Shown here in pieces: positions 15,296 through 28,983 of a DNA stretch of 64,000 nucleotides. Source of the stretch: Pseudomonas shirazensis (GTDB lineage: Bacteria; Pseudomonadota; Gammaproteobacteria; Pseudomonadales; Pseudomonadaceae). The notes beneath the pieces are model-generated. The model saw only the letters and a program-made list of their open reading frames with translations, was not told where the DNA came from and made no database searches. The stretch spans positions 2,387,733 to 2,451,732 of the forward strand of contig NZ_JABWRD020000001.1 in NCBI RefSeq assembly GCF_014268785.2, given 5' to 3'. How positions within the stretch are numbered: the first letter of the stretch is position 1; the number at the start of each line of letters is the position of its first letter. The position numbers and the translations under genes were made by a program.

Positions 15296-17536
15296 TCAAG
15301 GGGTACGGTTACGCCGCGTCTCGATGATGTTGGGCAACTGCGAAATCCGCCCGAGCAGACGCCCGAGGGCATCCAGACCGGGGATTTCGATGGTCAGCGA
15401 CATCAAGGCGGTGTTGTCTTCCTTGTTCGAGCGGGTGTTGACCGCCAGCACGTTGATCTTCTCGTTGAGCAGCACCTGCGACACATCCCGCAGCAGGCCT
15501 GGGCGGTCGTAGGCGCGGATGATGATGTCGACCGGGTAGGTCAGCACCGGCACCGGGCCCCAACTGACCTGGATGATCCGCTCCGGCTCACGCCCGCTCA
15601 GTTGCAGCACCGAGGCGCAGTCCTGGCGGTGAATGGTCACGCCGCGGCCCTGGGTGATATAGCCGACGATCGCCTCGCCGGGCAGCGGCTGGCAGCAGCC
15701 GGCCATCTGCGTCAACAGGTTGCCGACACCCTGGATCTGGATATCGGCACGCTTGCCGTTACGCACGCCAGACGGCTTGCGCGGTGTCAGCTCGATCTGC
15801 TCGATCCGTTCCGGCTCAAGCAACTGCTGGGCTGCGTTGACCAGATGCGCCAGGCGCAGGTCACCGGCACCGAGGGCGGCAAACAGGTCTTCGGCGGTTT
15901 TCACGTTGGCTTTTTCGGCCAACCGATCGAAATCGACCTGAGGCAGGCCGAGCCTGCTCAGTTCGCGCTCGATCAGGGTCTTGCCGGCGGCGACGTTCTG
16001 ATCGCGCGCCTGCAGCTTGAACCAATGGACAATCTTCGCCCGTGCACGCGAGGTGGTGACGTAGCCAAGGTTCGAGTTCAGCCAGTCGCGGCTTGGGCTG
16101 CCGTGCTTGCTGGTGATGATCTCGACCTGCTCACCGGTCTGCAGGCTGTAGTTGAGCGGCACGATGCGGCCGTTGATCTTGGCGCCACGGCAGTTGTGGC
16201 CGATCTCGGTGTGCACGCGGTAGGCGAAGTCCAACGGCGTCGAGCCCTTGGGCAGGTCGATAGCGTGGCCGTCGGGGGTAAAGATATACACCCGATCAGG
16301 CTCGATATCGACACGTAGCTGCTCGGCCAGGCCGCCGATGTCGCCCAGTTCTTCGTGCCACTCCAGCACCTGGCGCAGCCAGGAAATCTTTTCTTCGTAG
16401 TGGTTGGAGCTGGCCTTGACGTCGGTGCCCTTGTAACGCCAATGCGCGCAGACGCCGAGCTCGGCTTCTTCGTGCATGCCGTGAGTGCGGATCTGCACCT
16501 CGAGCACCTTGCCCTCCGGGCCGATCACTGCGGTGTGCAGGGAGCGGTAGCCGTTTTCCTTGGGGTTGGCGATGTAGTCGTCGAACTCCTTGGGAATGTG
16601 TCGCCAGAGGGTGTGGACGATGCCAAGTGCGGTGTAGCAGTCGCGGATCTCCGGGACCAGCACGCGCACGGCGCGCACGTCGTAGATCTGGCTGAACTCC
16701 AGGCCTTTGCGCTGCATCTTGCGCCAGATCGAATAGATATGTTTCGCCCGGCCACTGATATCGGCGTTGACGCCGGTGGCCAGCAGCTCGTTCTGCAGCT
16801 GGTTCATCACATCGTTGATGAAGCGCTCGCGGTCCAGCCGGCGTTCGTGCAGGAGCTTGGCGATCTGTTTGTACTGGTCAGGCTCAAGATAGCGGAAGGA
16901 CAGGTCCTCCAGCTCCCACTTGATATGCCCGATACCCAGCCGGTGCGCCAGTGGCGCATAGATGTCGAACACCTCGCGGGCAACGCGCAGGCGTTTTTCT
17001 TCATCGGCGGCTTTCACCGCACGAATCGCGCAGGTGCGCTCGGCCAGTTTGATCAGGGCGACGCGGACGTCGTCGACCATGGCCACGAGCATCTTGCGCA
17101 GGTTTTCGACCTGCGCCTGCGAACCGAGCACCAGCGACTGGCGCGGGCTCAGGCTGGCACTGATGGCGGCCATGCGCAGCACGCCGTCGATCAGCTTCGA
17201 TACTACCGGGCCAAAGCGTTGACCGACCTCGGCCAGGGTGACCTTGCCTTCACGTACCGCGCGGTAGATCACCGCCGCGACCAGCGAATCCTGGTCGAGT
17301 TTGAGATCGGCGAGGATCTCAGCGATCTCCAGGCCCGCCTGGAAACTGGACGTACCGTCCGCCCACGAATGCTTGGCCGGGTTGCCCTTCTTCTCGACTT
17401 CCTGGGCGAACTCGCAGGCTTCTTTCAGGTTCACCCGGTCCAGCGCCGAATCGACGCTCACCACATGATCCAGCCACGCTTCGAGATTGATACTGCCGTC
17501 GCTGTTGACCGGCTGGTGCACTCTCACCTGTACCAT
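15296..17536 (-). CDS. relA: GTP pyrophosphokinase RelA
   Basis: The product is 746 aa from the ATG at 17536 (MVQVRVHQPV), with AAGG eight bases upstream. The N-terminal hydrolase-like domain lacks the HD metal motif (SWADGTSSFQ... DQDSLVAAVIYRAV), as in synthetase-only RelA. The synthetase domain has IYDVRAVRVLVPE and NPKENGYRSLHTAVIG near residues 260-350. TGS (VYIFTPDGHAIDLPKGSTPL), helical/zinc-finger (AGCCQPLPGEAIVGYITQGRG) and C-terminal ACT domains follow. It makes (p)ppGpp on stalled ribosomes. It lies downstream of rlmD-cysM on the same strand, about 100 bp away. Confidence 0.97.
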   Translation of the reverse strand: MVQVRVHQPVNSDGSINLEAWLDHVVSVDSALDRVNLKEACEFAQEVEKKGNPAKHSWADGTSSFQAGLEIAEILADLKLDQDSLVAAVIYRAVREGKVTLAEVGQRFGPVVSKLIDGVLRMAAISASLSPRQSLVLGSQAQVENLRKMLVAMVDDVRVALIKLAERTCAIRAVKAADEEKRLRVAREVFDIYAPLAHRLGIGHIKWELEDLSFRYLEPDQYKQIAKLLHERRLDRERFINDVMNQLQNELLATGVNADISGRAKHIYSIWRKMQRKGLEFSQIYDVRAVRVLVPEIRDCYTALGIVHTLWRHIPKEFDDYIANPKENGYRSLHTAVIGPEGKVLEVQIRTHGMHEEAELGVCAHWRYKGTDVKASSNHYEEKISWLRQVLEWHEELGDIGGLAEQLRVDIEPDRVYIFTPDGHAIDLPKGSTPLDFAYRVHTEIGHNCRGAKINGRIVPLNYSLQTGEQVEIITSKHGSPSRDWLNSNLGYVTTSRARAKIVHWFKLQARDQNVAAGKTLIERELSRLGLPQVDFDRLAEKANVKTAEDLFAALGAGDLRLAHLVNAAQQLLEPERIEQIELTPRKPSGVRNGKRADIQIQGVGNLLTQMAGCCQPLPGEAIVGYITQGRGVTIHRQDCASVLQLSGREPERIIQVSWGPVPVLTYPVDIIIRAYDRPGLLRDVSQVLLNEKINVLAVNTRSNKEDNTALMSLTIEIPGLDALGRLLGRISQLPNIIETRRNRTP

Positions 17537-17635
17537 CTTTGCTTTACCTTTCCATACAGCGCAGCCCATGGCCGCACTGACAATCACCGTGCGCCTACCA
17601 TTCCCTGGAAGCCGCACCAAGAGGGCCAGCGTTGG

Positions 17636-18991
17636 CTAGCCCACTTCGAATAACGCCATGGCTTCGACATGCGCCGTCTGAGGAAACATGTCGAGAATCC
17701 CGGCCCTTGTTAACCGGTACCCTTGGGCGACCAGCACCTGCGCGTCACGCGCCAGCGTCGCCGGGTTACACGAGACATACACCAGCCGCTTGGCCTTGAG
17801 GCGGGCGATGCCTTGCACCACCTCGTAAGCACCGTCGCGCGGTGGGTCCAAGAGTACCGCAGAAAAACCCTCGGCGGCCCATTCGGCACCTGCCAGAGGT
17901 TGAGATAAATCGGCCTGAAAAAACGCCGCGTTATGCACATTATTGTCACGAGCATTGGCTGCCGCCCGCTCGACCATCGCCTGCACGCCTTCCACCGCCA
18001 CCACTTCGCGGGCCTGCCTGGCCAGCGGCAGGGCAAAGTTGCCCAGGCCGCAGAACAGGTCCAGCACACGCTCGTCAGGCTGCGGTGCGAGCCAGGCCAG
18101 GGCCTGCTCGATCATGGCCGCATTGACCTGGGCGTTGACCTGAACAAAATCGCCCGGGCGCCACGCTAGCTGCATCTGCCACGGCTGCAAAGTGAAACCG
18201 AGGCTCTGCCCGGCCTCGACCGGCGCAGGCTCACCCTCCCCTTGCAACCATAGCTGGGCGCCCGCCTCTTTGCAGAAGGCCTGCAGCCGTGCAAGGTCGT
18301 CTTCCGGGAGCGGCGCCACATGGCGCAGCAAGACGGCCTCGGCGCTGCCGCTGAACAACTCGACATGGCCCAGCGCCTGCGGTTTGTTCAGGCTGCGCAA
18401 CACCGTCGGCAAATGCCGCAGGATCGTTTGCAAGGGCTGTACCAGCACCGGGCATTCGTCGATGGCGATGATCGCCTGGCTGGCCTCGGCACGGAAACCG
18501 ACTTCCAGCTGACGGTTCTTGACGTCCCAGCGCACGGCAATCCGCGCGCGTCGGCGGTAGCCGAATTCAGGCCCGGACAACGGCGCTGCCCATTGCTCTG
18601 GCTGGATCCCGGCCACCCGCTGCAACTGCTCGGCGAGCATGCGCTGCTTGAGCGCCAGCTGCTCGGCGTGCGGCAAGTGCTGCAGGTTGCAGCCGCCACA
18701 ACGATCATAGTGCCGGCACGGCGCCGGGCGCCGCTCGGGGCTGGCTTGCAGGACCCGTTCAAGGCGCGCATCGACGATCTTGCCACGGGCACCAAGCACC
18801 CGCGCTTCGACCGCTTCGCCGGCCAGGGCGCCGCTGACGAACCAGGTACGCCCTTCATGAAAACTGATGCCGCGGCCATCACCGGCCAGGCGCTCAATGT
18901 CCAGGCGCTGCTTCTTGCCTACGGGAATTTGCGCAGCACGATCGCCGCCGGCCGGTTGGAAGCGCAGGCCGCCTTTACTTTTCTTGGTCAT
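17636..18991 (-). CDS. rlmD: 23S rRNA (uracil(1939)-C5)-methyltransferase RlmD
   Basis: The product is 451 aa. It has an N-terminal TRAM domain ([20 protein letters not shown]), an iron-sulfur cluster motif [17 protein letters not shown], and a SAM-dependent methyltransferase domain with [24 protein letters not shown] and the catalytic Cys in [14 protein letters not shown]. It methylates U1939 of 23S rRNA. The ATG overlaps the cysM stop codon (TGATG), so rlmD is the second gene of a coupled cysM-rlmD pair. Confidence 0.95.
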   Translation of the reverse strand: MTKKSKGGLRFQPAGGDRAAQIPVGKKQRLDIERLAGDGRGISFHEGRTWFVSGALAGEAVEARVLGARGKIVDARLERVLQASPERRPAPCRHYDRCGGCNLQHLPHAEQLALKQRMLAEQLQRVAGIQPEQWAAPLSGPEFGYRRRARIAVRWDVKNRQLEVGFRAEASQAIIAIDECPVLVQPLQTILRHLPTVLRSLNKPQALGHVELFSGSAEAVLLRHVAPLPEDDLARLQAFCKEAGAQLWLQGEGEPAPVEAGQSLGFTLQPWQMQLAWRPGDFVQVNAQVNAAMIEQALAWLAPQPDERVLDLFCGLGNFALPLARQAREVVAVEGVQAMVERAAANARDNNVHNAAFFQADLSQPLAGAEWAAEGFSAVLLDPPRDGAYEVVQGIARLKAKRLVYVSCNPATLARDAQVLVAQGYRLTRAGILDMFPQTAHVEAMALFEVG

Positions 18992-19890
18992 CAGGTCGCG
19001 TCGAACAGGCCAGTGGAAAGATAACGATCACCGCGGTCGCAGACGATCGCGACCATCACGGCGTTTTCCACCTGCTGCGACAGGCGCAACATGCCGGCCA
19101 CCGCACCACCAGAGGACACACCGCAGAAAATGCCCTCTTCACGGGCAAGGCGGCGGGTGACGTGTTCAGCTTCAGCCTGGGACATGTCGATCACCTGATC
19201 AACTCGAGTGGCGTCGAATATCTTCGGCAGATATTCCTCAGGCCAGCGCCGGATGCCGGGGATCGATGAGCCGTCCATGGGCTGCAGACCAACGATCTGC
19301 ACCGCCGGGTTCTGCTCCTTGAGGTACTGCGAGCAGCCCATGATGGTGCCGGTGGTGCCCATCGAACTGATGAAATGAGTGACGCTGCCCTGGGTCTGCT
19401 GCCAGATCTCTGGGCCGGTGCTGGTGTAGTGGGCCAACGGGTTGTCGCCGTTGGCGAACTGATCGAGGATCAACCCGCGGCCTTCGGCCTGAAGCTTTTC
19501 GGCCAGATCGCGGGCGCCTTCCATGCCCTCTTCCTTGCTCACCAGAATCAACTCGGCGCCATACGCGGTCATGGCTGCCTTGCGCTCGGCAGTGGAGTTG
19601 TCGGGCATGATCAGGATCATTTTGTAGCCCTTGATCGCCGCAGCCATGGCCAGGGCGATGCCGGTGTTACCGGAGGTCGCTTCGATCAGGCTGTCACCGG
19701 GCTTGATCTGGTTGCGCAGTTCGGCGCGGGTGATCATCGACAGTGCCGGGCGGTCCTTGACCGAGCCGGCCGGATTGTTGCCTTCGAGCTTGAGCAACAA
19801 GGTATTGCTGGTCGCACCTGCGAGGCGCTGCAGGCGAACCAGAGGCGTATTGCCGACGCAATCGGCGATGGTTGGGTACTGCAGAGTCAT
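18991..19890 (-). CDS. cysM: Cysteine synthase B CysM
   Basis: The product is 299 aa from the ATG at 19890 ([20 protein letters not shown]), the family start. Fold-type II PLP motifs are clear: [17 protein letters not shown] with the PLP lysine near residue 43, [16 protein letters not shown], and the late [12 protein letters not shown]. It makes cysteine from O-acetylserine and sulfide, and the B isozyme can use thiosulfate. It leads the coupled pair with rlmD. Confidence 0.95.
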   Translation of the reverse strand: MTLQYPTIADCVGNTPLVRLQRLAGATSNTLLLKLEGNNPAGSVKDRPALSMITRAELRNQIKPGDSLIEATSGNTGIALAMAAAIKGYKMILIMPDNSTAERKAAMTAYGAELILVSKEEGMEGARDLAEKLQAEGRGLILDQFANGDNPLAHYTSTGPEIWQQTQGSVTHFISSMGTTGTIMGCSQYLKEQNPAVQIVGLQPMDGSSIPGIRRWPEEYLPKIFDATRVDQVIDMSQAEAEHVTRRLAREEGIFCGVSSGGAVAGMLRLSQQVENAVMVAIVCDRGDRYLSTGLFDAT

Positions 19891-19980
19891 GGTGTCTTTC
19901 GCAATCAAAACGACAGGGGCGCCTATCATACCGGCATTCCCTTGCCGGCCATATCACGCAATCTGTGGTCGATATAGCTG

Positions 19981-21363
19981 TCAGCTATATAGCAGCTGTG
20001 CCGGCGCCGATTCGCTCGCTTCGACGTGTGCAGGCAGGCGCATGCACAGGCGCAGGCCGCGTTTGCCGTTCTCGGCCCACAGCGTCCCGCCCTGGCGTTG
20101 AATGGCGCCGCGGGCGATGCTCAGGCCGAGGCCAAAACCGCCGTCGCCGGGGCGCGATCCGTCCAGTCGCGAAAACGGCGCGAAGATACGCTCCAGATCG
20201 TCCTCGGCCACGCCGCCGCCCTGGTCTTCCAGCCAAATCCGCCAGTAACTGCCCTCACGCCGGCCGCCGAGGGTGATCACGCCGTCGCCAGGCGAATGAC
20301 GAATGGCATTACGCAGCAGGTTTTCCACGGCCTGAGCCAAATGGTTGAGGTTGCCCTGCACCCAGCACGTGGCCGGCAATTCACAGCGCAGACGTGCAGG
20401 CTGCCAGGCGCTTTCGTAGCAGGCATCCTCGGCGAGCATGTCCCACAGCGCCTGCAGCTGGATCGGTTCGAGGTTCATCGGCGCCCGTTCGGCGTCCTGC
20501 CAGGCCAGTTGCAGGGTGTCTTCGACCAGGTGCTGCATGCAATCGACCTCCCGCGTGACGCGCTCGCGCAGGCGCCCAAGGTCAGCCTCGCCATCGCCGG
20601 CCACCCGCAGGCGGCTCAGCGGCGTGCGCATTTCGTGGGACAGGTCGCGCAGCAGTTGTTGCTGCAAGGCCACTGTGCCTTGAAGGCGCTCGGCCATCTG
20701 GTCGAACGCACGCGCCAGCTCACCCAGCTCGTCATGCCGGCCCATGGTGGTCGCGTCCAGCCGCGCCGTGAGCTGATCGGCGCGCCAGGCATTGGCCTGC
20801 TCGCGCAGCTGGTTCAACGGCACGATCAGCATGCGGTACAAGCCGACGCACAGGAGCAAGGTGAAGAGGCCGGGAATCACGCCGTTGATCAGGATCCGCC
20901 ACAGCCACAGGTACTGTCCAGGATTGAGCCGCTTGGGCAATTCGATGACCAGCATGGCCTGCGCGGCGGGGTCGGTGAACGGCAAGCGCAGCCACGGTTG
21001 ATCGACACTGCGTCGGCTCATCGGCCAGTCGACCTGGCGCAGGCGGGTCAGGCGCTGGGTCTGTTCGGCCGTCAGCGGGATGCTGCTCAAGCTGTGCAGG
21101 TGGCTGTTGATGACGCCGACAAAGCCCTGCTCACGGGCGCGCATGCCTTGCAACCATTGATCGATGCCGGCCTGGCCGCCCTCGTGCCAGGCCTGCTCAG
21201 CCTCGACCGCGTAGGCCTGCAGCAGTTGCTGGGCGGGCTTGGAAAGAAATGCGTTCTGGGTTTCCATGTAGCGGCCCCAGCTGTAGCTCAGGCCGATCAT
21301 CAACAGGCAAAAGCCCACCAGCAAAATCGCCAGGCGCCAGAACAACGAGTGTCGATCGAGCAT
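19981..21363 (-). CDS. Two-component sensor histidine kinase
   Basis: The product is 460 aa. It has an N-terminal transmembrane helix (LAILLVGFCLLMIGLSYSW), a periplasmic domain of about 130 residues, a second helix (WRILINGVIPGLFTLLLCVGLY), a HAMP linker (PLNQLREQANAWRADQLTAR), the HisKA phosphoacceptor LRDLSHEMRTPLSRLRVAG and an ATPase domain (NLLRNAIRHSP, DQGGGV, GGFGLGLSIARG). The signal is unknown. It lies 3 bp downstream of its cognate regulator gene. An E. coli RstB/CpxA-like architecture is as far as sequence allows. Confidence 0.93.
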   Translation of the reverse strand: MLDRHSLFWRLAILLVGFCLLMIGLSYSWGRYMETQNAFLSKPAQQLLQAYAVEAEQAWHEGGQAGIDQWLQGMRAREQGFVGVINSHLHSLSSIPLTAEQTQRLTRLRQVDWPMSRRSVDQPWLRLPFTDPAAQAMLVIELPKRLNPGQYLWLWRILINGVIPGLFTLLLCVGLYRMLIVPLNQLREQANAWRADQLTARLDATTMGRHDELGELARAFDQMAERLQGTVALQQQLLRDLSHEMRTPLSRLRVAGDGEADLGRLRERVTREVDCMQHLVEDTLQLAWQDAERAPMNLEPIQLQALWDMLAEDACYESAWQPARLRCELPATCWVQGNLNHLAQAVENLLRNAIRHSPGDGVITLGGRREGSYWRIWLEDQGGGVAEDDLERIFAPFSRLDGSRPGDGGFGLGLSIARGAIQRQGGTLWAENGKRGLRLCMRLPAHVEASESAPAQLLYS

Positions 21364-21366
21364 GGT

Positions 21367-22080
21367 TCAGCCCTCGCCGGCGCTGAGCACATAACCTTTG
21401 CCCCAAACGGTGACGATCTGCCGCTCGTGGTAACCGACCGCCTTGAGCTTGCGGCGGATCTGGCTGACGTGCATGTCCAGGCTGCGATCGTGGCGGGAGT
21501 AACCCCGCTGCAACACTTGCTGATACAGCAGGGGCTTGCTCAGCACCTCGTCCGGACTGCGGTAGAGGGTGTCCAGCAGGCGATATTCGCTGGGGGTCAG
21601 GCCGGCCCAGTTGGAGCCGAGGCAAACATCGCTGATAGCGTCATCAAAGCGCAGCTCGCCTGGATCGACAGGTTGCGGTGCCTGGCGCCGGCGCTCCAGC
21701 TCAACCCGGCGCAGGATCGCCTCGATGCGCACCTGCAACTCGGCCATGCTGAAGGGCTTGGGCAGATAGTCATCGGCGCCGCGCTGAAAGCCGGTGATAC
21801 GGTCCGCTTCAGCGCCCAGGGCCGACATCAGGATCACTGGCGTAGCGCTTTTGCGTCGCAGCTGCGCGAGTGCATCGAGGCCGTTCAGCCCCGGCAGGAG
21901 GATATCCATCAGGACCACATCGAACACCTGCCGGCCTGCTGTTTCCAGACCGTCAAGGCCGTTGCGGCACCAGGTCACCTGAAACCCACCGCGCTGCAAT
22001 TCTTCGTGCAGGTAGGCGCCGAGGACCGGGTCGTCTTCGATGGCGAGAATGTTTGAGTGGTGAATGGCTACGGGATTCAT
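21367..22080 (-). CDS. OmpR-family response regulator
   Basis: The product is 237 aa from the ATG at 22080 (MNPVAIHHSNILAIEDDPVL). An open extension of 70 codons upstream has no family match. The receiver domain has the acidic pair EDD and the phosphoacceptor in VVLMDILLPGLNGL; the C-terminal winged helix has LTPSEYRLLDTLYRSPDEVLSK and DRSLDMHVSQIRRKLKAVG. It is transcribed divergently from gacS and coupled to the histidine kinase gene. Targets cannot be told from the window. Confidence 0.92.
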   Translation of the reverse strand: MNPVAIHHSNILAIEDDPVLGAYLHEELQRGGFQVTWCRNGLDGLETAGRQVFDVVLMDILLPGLNGLDALAQLRRKSATPVILMSALGAEADRITGFQRGADDYLPKPFSMAELQVRIEAILRRVELERRRQAPQPVDPGELRFDDAISDVCLGSNWAGLTPSEYRLLDTLYRSPDEVLSKPLLYQQVLQRGYSRHDRSLDMHVSQIRRKLKAVGYHERQIVTVWGKGYVLSAGEG

Positions 22081-22301
22081 TGGCTTCTGGCATTGATTCT
22101 CAATTACGCGATTATTGGCCAGTAACTCAAGGCTAGGCAACTGGATTACGACCAAACCATTAGCGCCTCCAGCTGCAAGCGCAGCCTGCCAGCCCGCCTG
22201 GGGCGCTGAAATGATCGCTTTACGCCCGCAGCCGGAGTAACGTTCGGCAACTATTCCGTCCCGCTCGGCGACGGCCATCAGGCACATCACAGGAGGCGAG
22301 T

Positions 22302-25058
<2,757 letters not shown>

Positions 25059-25143
25059 CCCGCGCCAGCTACGCTGGCCTGGGTCAATACGCCCCACGCC
25101 AGGCTGGCTACACTGCCCTGCTCAGCCGCAAAGGACCTCTGCC

Positions 25144-26133
25144 ATGCGCATTCTCTTGTTCAGCAGCCAGCACTACGACCAGGAAAGCTTCAGCCAGGTA
25201 TGCCGCGACAGCGACCTGGACCTGCACTATCAGTCTGCGCGCCTGACCGTCGACACCGCGCCGCTGGCCGATGGCTACGAGGTGGTCTGCGCGTTCATCA
25301 ACGACGAGCTGCACAGCGACGTGCTGGAGCGCCTGGCGGCCGGCGGCACGCGCCTGATCGCGCTGCGTTCGGCCGGCTACAACCATGTCGACCTGGTCGC
25401 AGCCGCGCGCCTGGGCCTGGCTGTGGTGCGGGTCCCGGCTTACTCACCGCACGCGGTGGCCGAGCACGCCGTAGCGCTGATCATGGCCCTCAACCGGCGC
25501 CTGCACCGGGCCTACAACCGCACCCGCGAAGGCGACTTCACCCTGCATGGCCTGACCGGCTTCGACCTGCACGGCAAGACCGTCGGGGTGATCGGCACCG
25601 GCCAGATCGGCCTGGCCTTCGCCCGGATCATGGCCGGCTTCGGCTGCCAGTTGCTGGCGTATGACCCCTACCCCAACCCGGCCATGCTCGCCCTTGGCGC
25701 GCGTTATCTGGAGCTGCCCGAGCTGCTGGCCCAGGCGCGCATCGTCAGCCTGCACTGCCCACTGACCGAGCATACCCGGCACCTGATCAATGCCCAGAGC
25801 CTGGCGGCGCTGCACCCCGGGGCCATGTTGATCAATACCGGCCGCGGCGCGCTGGTCGACACCCCGGCCCTGATTGATGCGCTCAAGAGTGGCCAGCTGG
25901 GTTATCTGGGCCTGGACGTCTACGAAGAAGAAGCCCAGCTGTTTTTCGAAGACCGCTCCGACCAGCCGCTGCAGGATGACGTGCTGGCGCGGCTGCTGAC
26001 CTTCCCCAATGTGATCATCACCGCCCACCAGGCTTTCCTCACCCATGAGGCGCTGCAGGCGATCGCCAACACCACCCTGGACAACATCATCTGCTGGGCG
26101 GCAGGCAAGCCGCAGAATCTGCTCGCAAGTTGA
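25144..26133 (+). CDS. ldhA: Fermentative D-lactate dehydrogenase / 2-hydroxyacid dehydrogenase
   Basis: The product is 329 aa of the D-2-hydroxyacid dehydrogenase family. The NAD-binding motif is GKTVGVIGTGQIGLAFARIM. Catalytic residues are in LRSAGYNHVDL (Arg region), NTGRGALVDTPAL, LDVYEEE (Glu) and ITAHQAFLTHEAL (His). Similarity in layout to LdhA (reduction of pyruvate to D-lactate with NADH) and the position next to gacS support the symbol. It is followed by short genes on the same strand. Confidence 0.9.
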   Translation: MRILLFSSQHYDQESFSQVCRDSDLDLHYQSARLTVDTAPLADGYEVVCAFINDELHSDVLERLAAGGTRLIALRSAGYNHVDLVAAARLGLAVVRVPAYSPHAVAEHAVALIMALNRRLHRAYNRTREGDFTLHGLTGFDLHGKTVGVIGTGQIGLAFARIMAGFGCQLLAYDPYPNPAMLALGARYLELPELLAQARIVSLHCPLTEHTRHLINAQSLAALHPGAMLINTGRGALVDTPALIDALKSGQLGYLGLDVYEEEAQLFFEDRSDQPLQDDVLARLLTFPNVIITAHQAFLTHEALQAIANTTLDNIICWAAGKPQNLLAS

Positions 26134-26164
26134 TGCTAGGATACGCGGCATTTCTGGAGGACCC

Positions 26165-26602
26165 ATGGTCGAGCACGATTTCCGCTATACCCTATTCAAC
26201 CCGCAACACACCCTGATCGAATGCCGCGCGCTGGTGCCGGGGCGCTACCAGGTGACCGGTAACGGTGGTTCGATCCAGAAGGACGATGTCCTGCTGGTGA
26301 CGCTCAAGGGCAGCAAAGACCTGAGCATGCGCCTGACCGTCGAAAGCGTGCGTCACCTGATCAACCCGAGCGGCCAGTGGGTTGCCGTGGCCAGCGGCCC
26401 GGCGTTCAAGGAGCTGGCGATTCTCAACTGGCAGATCAAGTGCGACAGCTGTGAAGCCGTGCTCGACTTCGAATTTGCCGTGGACGCCAAGCTCGGCAGC
26501 AAAGGCCACAAGCCAGCCGCCAGCGAGCGCGTAGCGGCATTGGGTTGGGCCAGCAAGGGCGACAAGCATGTGTGCCCACGCTGCCAGGAGAGCGCCCAGT
26601 GA
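26165..26602 (+). CDS. Conserved hypothetical protein with zinc-ribbon-like Cys pairs
   Basis: The product is 145 aa from the ATG at 26165, with TGGAGG upstream. The N-terminal half is beta-rich (FRYTLFNPQHTLIECRALVPG). Two Cys pairs, KCDSCEA near residue 97 and HVCPRCQ near residue 139, are spaced as in a zinc ribbon. No signal peptide is present. The GTG of the next gene overlaps its TGA, so the two are coupled. I do not recognise a family with a known function. Confidence 0.8.
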   Translation: MVEHDFRYTLFNPQHTLIECRALVPGRYQVTGNGGSIQKDDVLLVTLKGSKDLSMRLTVESVRHLINPSGQWVAVASGPAFKELAILNWQIKCDSCEAVLDFEFAVDAKLGSKGHKPAASERVAALGWASKGDKHVCPRCQESAQ

Positions 26603-27003
26603 AAAACCTGCTGAGCGCGCTGTTGATCGCCGGCAGCTTGCTGGGCTGCGCCTCGCAGCCGTCAGCGCTGCGCCAGGACCAAGGCTATGTGCTGGAGTGG
26701 ATCGGTGAGCGCCCGCTGATGGATTACAGCAACCTGACCCTGACTTTGGGTGAAGACGGCCGCGCCTATGGCAATGCCGGCTGCAACCACTGGTTTGCGC
26801 CGTACACCCTCAAGGGCGACGAGCTCAGCTTCGGCAAGGTCGGCAAGACCCGCAAGCTCTGCGCGCCCGCGCTGATGGAACAGGAGCAGCGCTTCCTGCA
26901 GGCGCTGGAGACCGTGCAGCGCTGGGATGTGTCGGCAATCGAGCAGATCCGTTTCTGGCCGGCTGAAGGTAAGCCGCTGCGCTTCTGGCCTGAAGAAAGC
27001 TGA
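26599..27003 (+). CDS. META domain lipoprotein
   Basis: The product is 134 aa with a GTG start overlapping the preceding stop (GTGA). A lipoprotein signal ends LLGCAS (Cys near residue 15). The META/HslJ-like fold is suggested by GERPLMDYSNLTLTLGEDGR, the hallmark GNAGCNHWFAPYTLKGD, and CAPALMEQEQRFLQAL. It is probably anchored in the outer membrane facing the periplasm. HslJ-type proteins have been linked to novobiocin resistance; a function here is not established. Confidence 0.85.
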   Translation: MKNLLSALLIAGSLLGCASQPSALRQDQGYVLEWIGERPLMDYSNLTLTLGEDGRAYGNAGCNHWFAPYTLKGDELSFGKVGKTRKLCAPALMEQEQRFLQALETVQRWDVSAIEQIRFWPAEGKPLRFWPEES

Positions 27004-27017
27004 GTGTGCTGGCTTGG

Positions 27018-27041
27018 GCGGGACCGCGCTGGCGGTCCCGC
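27018..27041. terminator. Hairpin between META and TlpA genes
   Basis: GCGGGACCGC (27018-27027) pairs with GCGGTCCCGC (27032-27041) across a 4-nt loop. It is symmetrical between two convergent genes. The T-tracts are weak. Confidence 0.6.
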
Positions 27042-27048
27042 TTGATCG

Positions 27049-27516
27049 TCAGGCGCCGCCTTTGAGTGCCTTGATCTTGGCCTGCAGTCCACCCAGGGTC
27101 TGCTCGCCGAGCAGCTGCTCACGCACCTTGCCCTTATCGTCGATGATGTAGGTCACCGGCAAGGCTTCGCTGCGCGGCAGCTCGTAGCGCTCGGCCGGGT
27201 CCTGGGCGAGCACGGTGAAGTCGATGCCCAGGGTTTGCGAGGCTTGCTTGAGATCGTCGCCCTGCAACCCGTCGTAGTTGACCCCGATCACTTTGATGCC
27301 ATCAGCCTGCCACTGCTTGGCGGCGGCATTCAGTTCGGGGATTTCGGTACGGCATGGGCCACACCACTCTGCCCAGTAATTGAGCACCAGCCACTGCCCC
27401 TCGATCTGCTCGGCCTTTACCGTATTGCCGTGCTGGTCCACGCCATAATCGGCACCGCAACCGCCGAGCAACAGGCTTGCAGTGATGGCCAGTGCCGCCG
27501 CCAAACGCTTTGCCAT
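27049..27516 (-). CDS. TlpA-family thioredoxin-like lipoprotein
   Basis: The product is 155 aa. A lipoprotein signal ends LLLGGCGA. The thioredoxin fold has LNYWAEWCGPCRTEIPELNA with a classic WCGPC active site, the central YDLQ-type strand and the cis-Pro loop ALPVTYIIDDKGKV. It probably reduces disulfides in exported proteins or cytochrome c apoproteins at the membrane. It is divergent from the ArsC-like gene and convergent with the META gene. Confidence 0.9.
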   Translation of the reverse strand: MAKRLAAALAITASLLLGGCGADYGVDQHGNTVKAEQIEGQWLVLNYWAEWCGPCRTEIPELNAAAKQWQADGIKVIGVNYDGLQGDDLKQASQTLGIDFTVLAQDPAERYELPRSEALPVTYIIDDKGKVREQLLGEQTLGGLQAKIKALKGGA

Positions 27517-27603
27517 GGGTCAATCCTTCTCGAAGTATTTCAAACCTGTAATTCAGCCGCAGCGGTTAGAATAGCCGCCACACCCAGCTGGATGCGACCC
27601 GTC

Positions 27604-28959
<1,356 letters not shown>

Positions 28960-28983
28960 CAGGCCGCTACCGATAGACGCGGC

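Noticed and set aside
16355..17653. 432-codon open frame antisense to relA
   Set aside because: Shadow frame opposite conserved RelA domains.
20026..22056. 676-codon open frame antisense to the two-component pair
   Set aside because: It runs across the opposite strand of two genes with clear motifs and has no motifs or ribosome binding site of its own.
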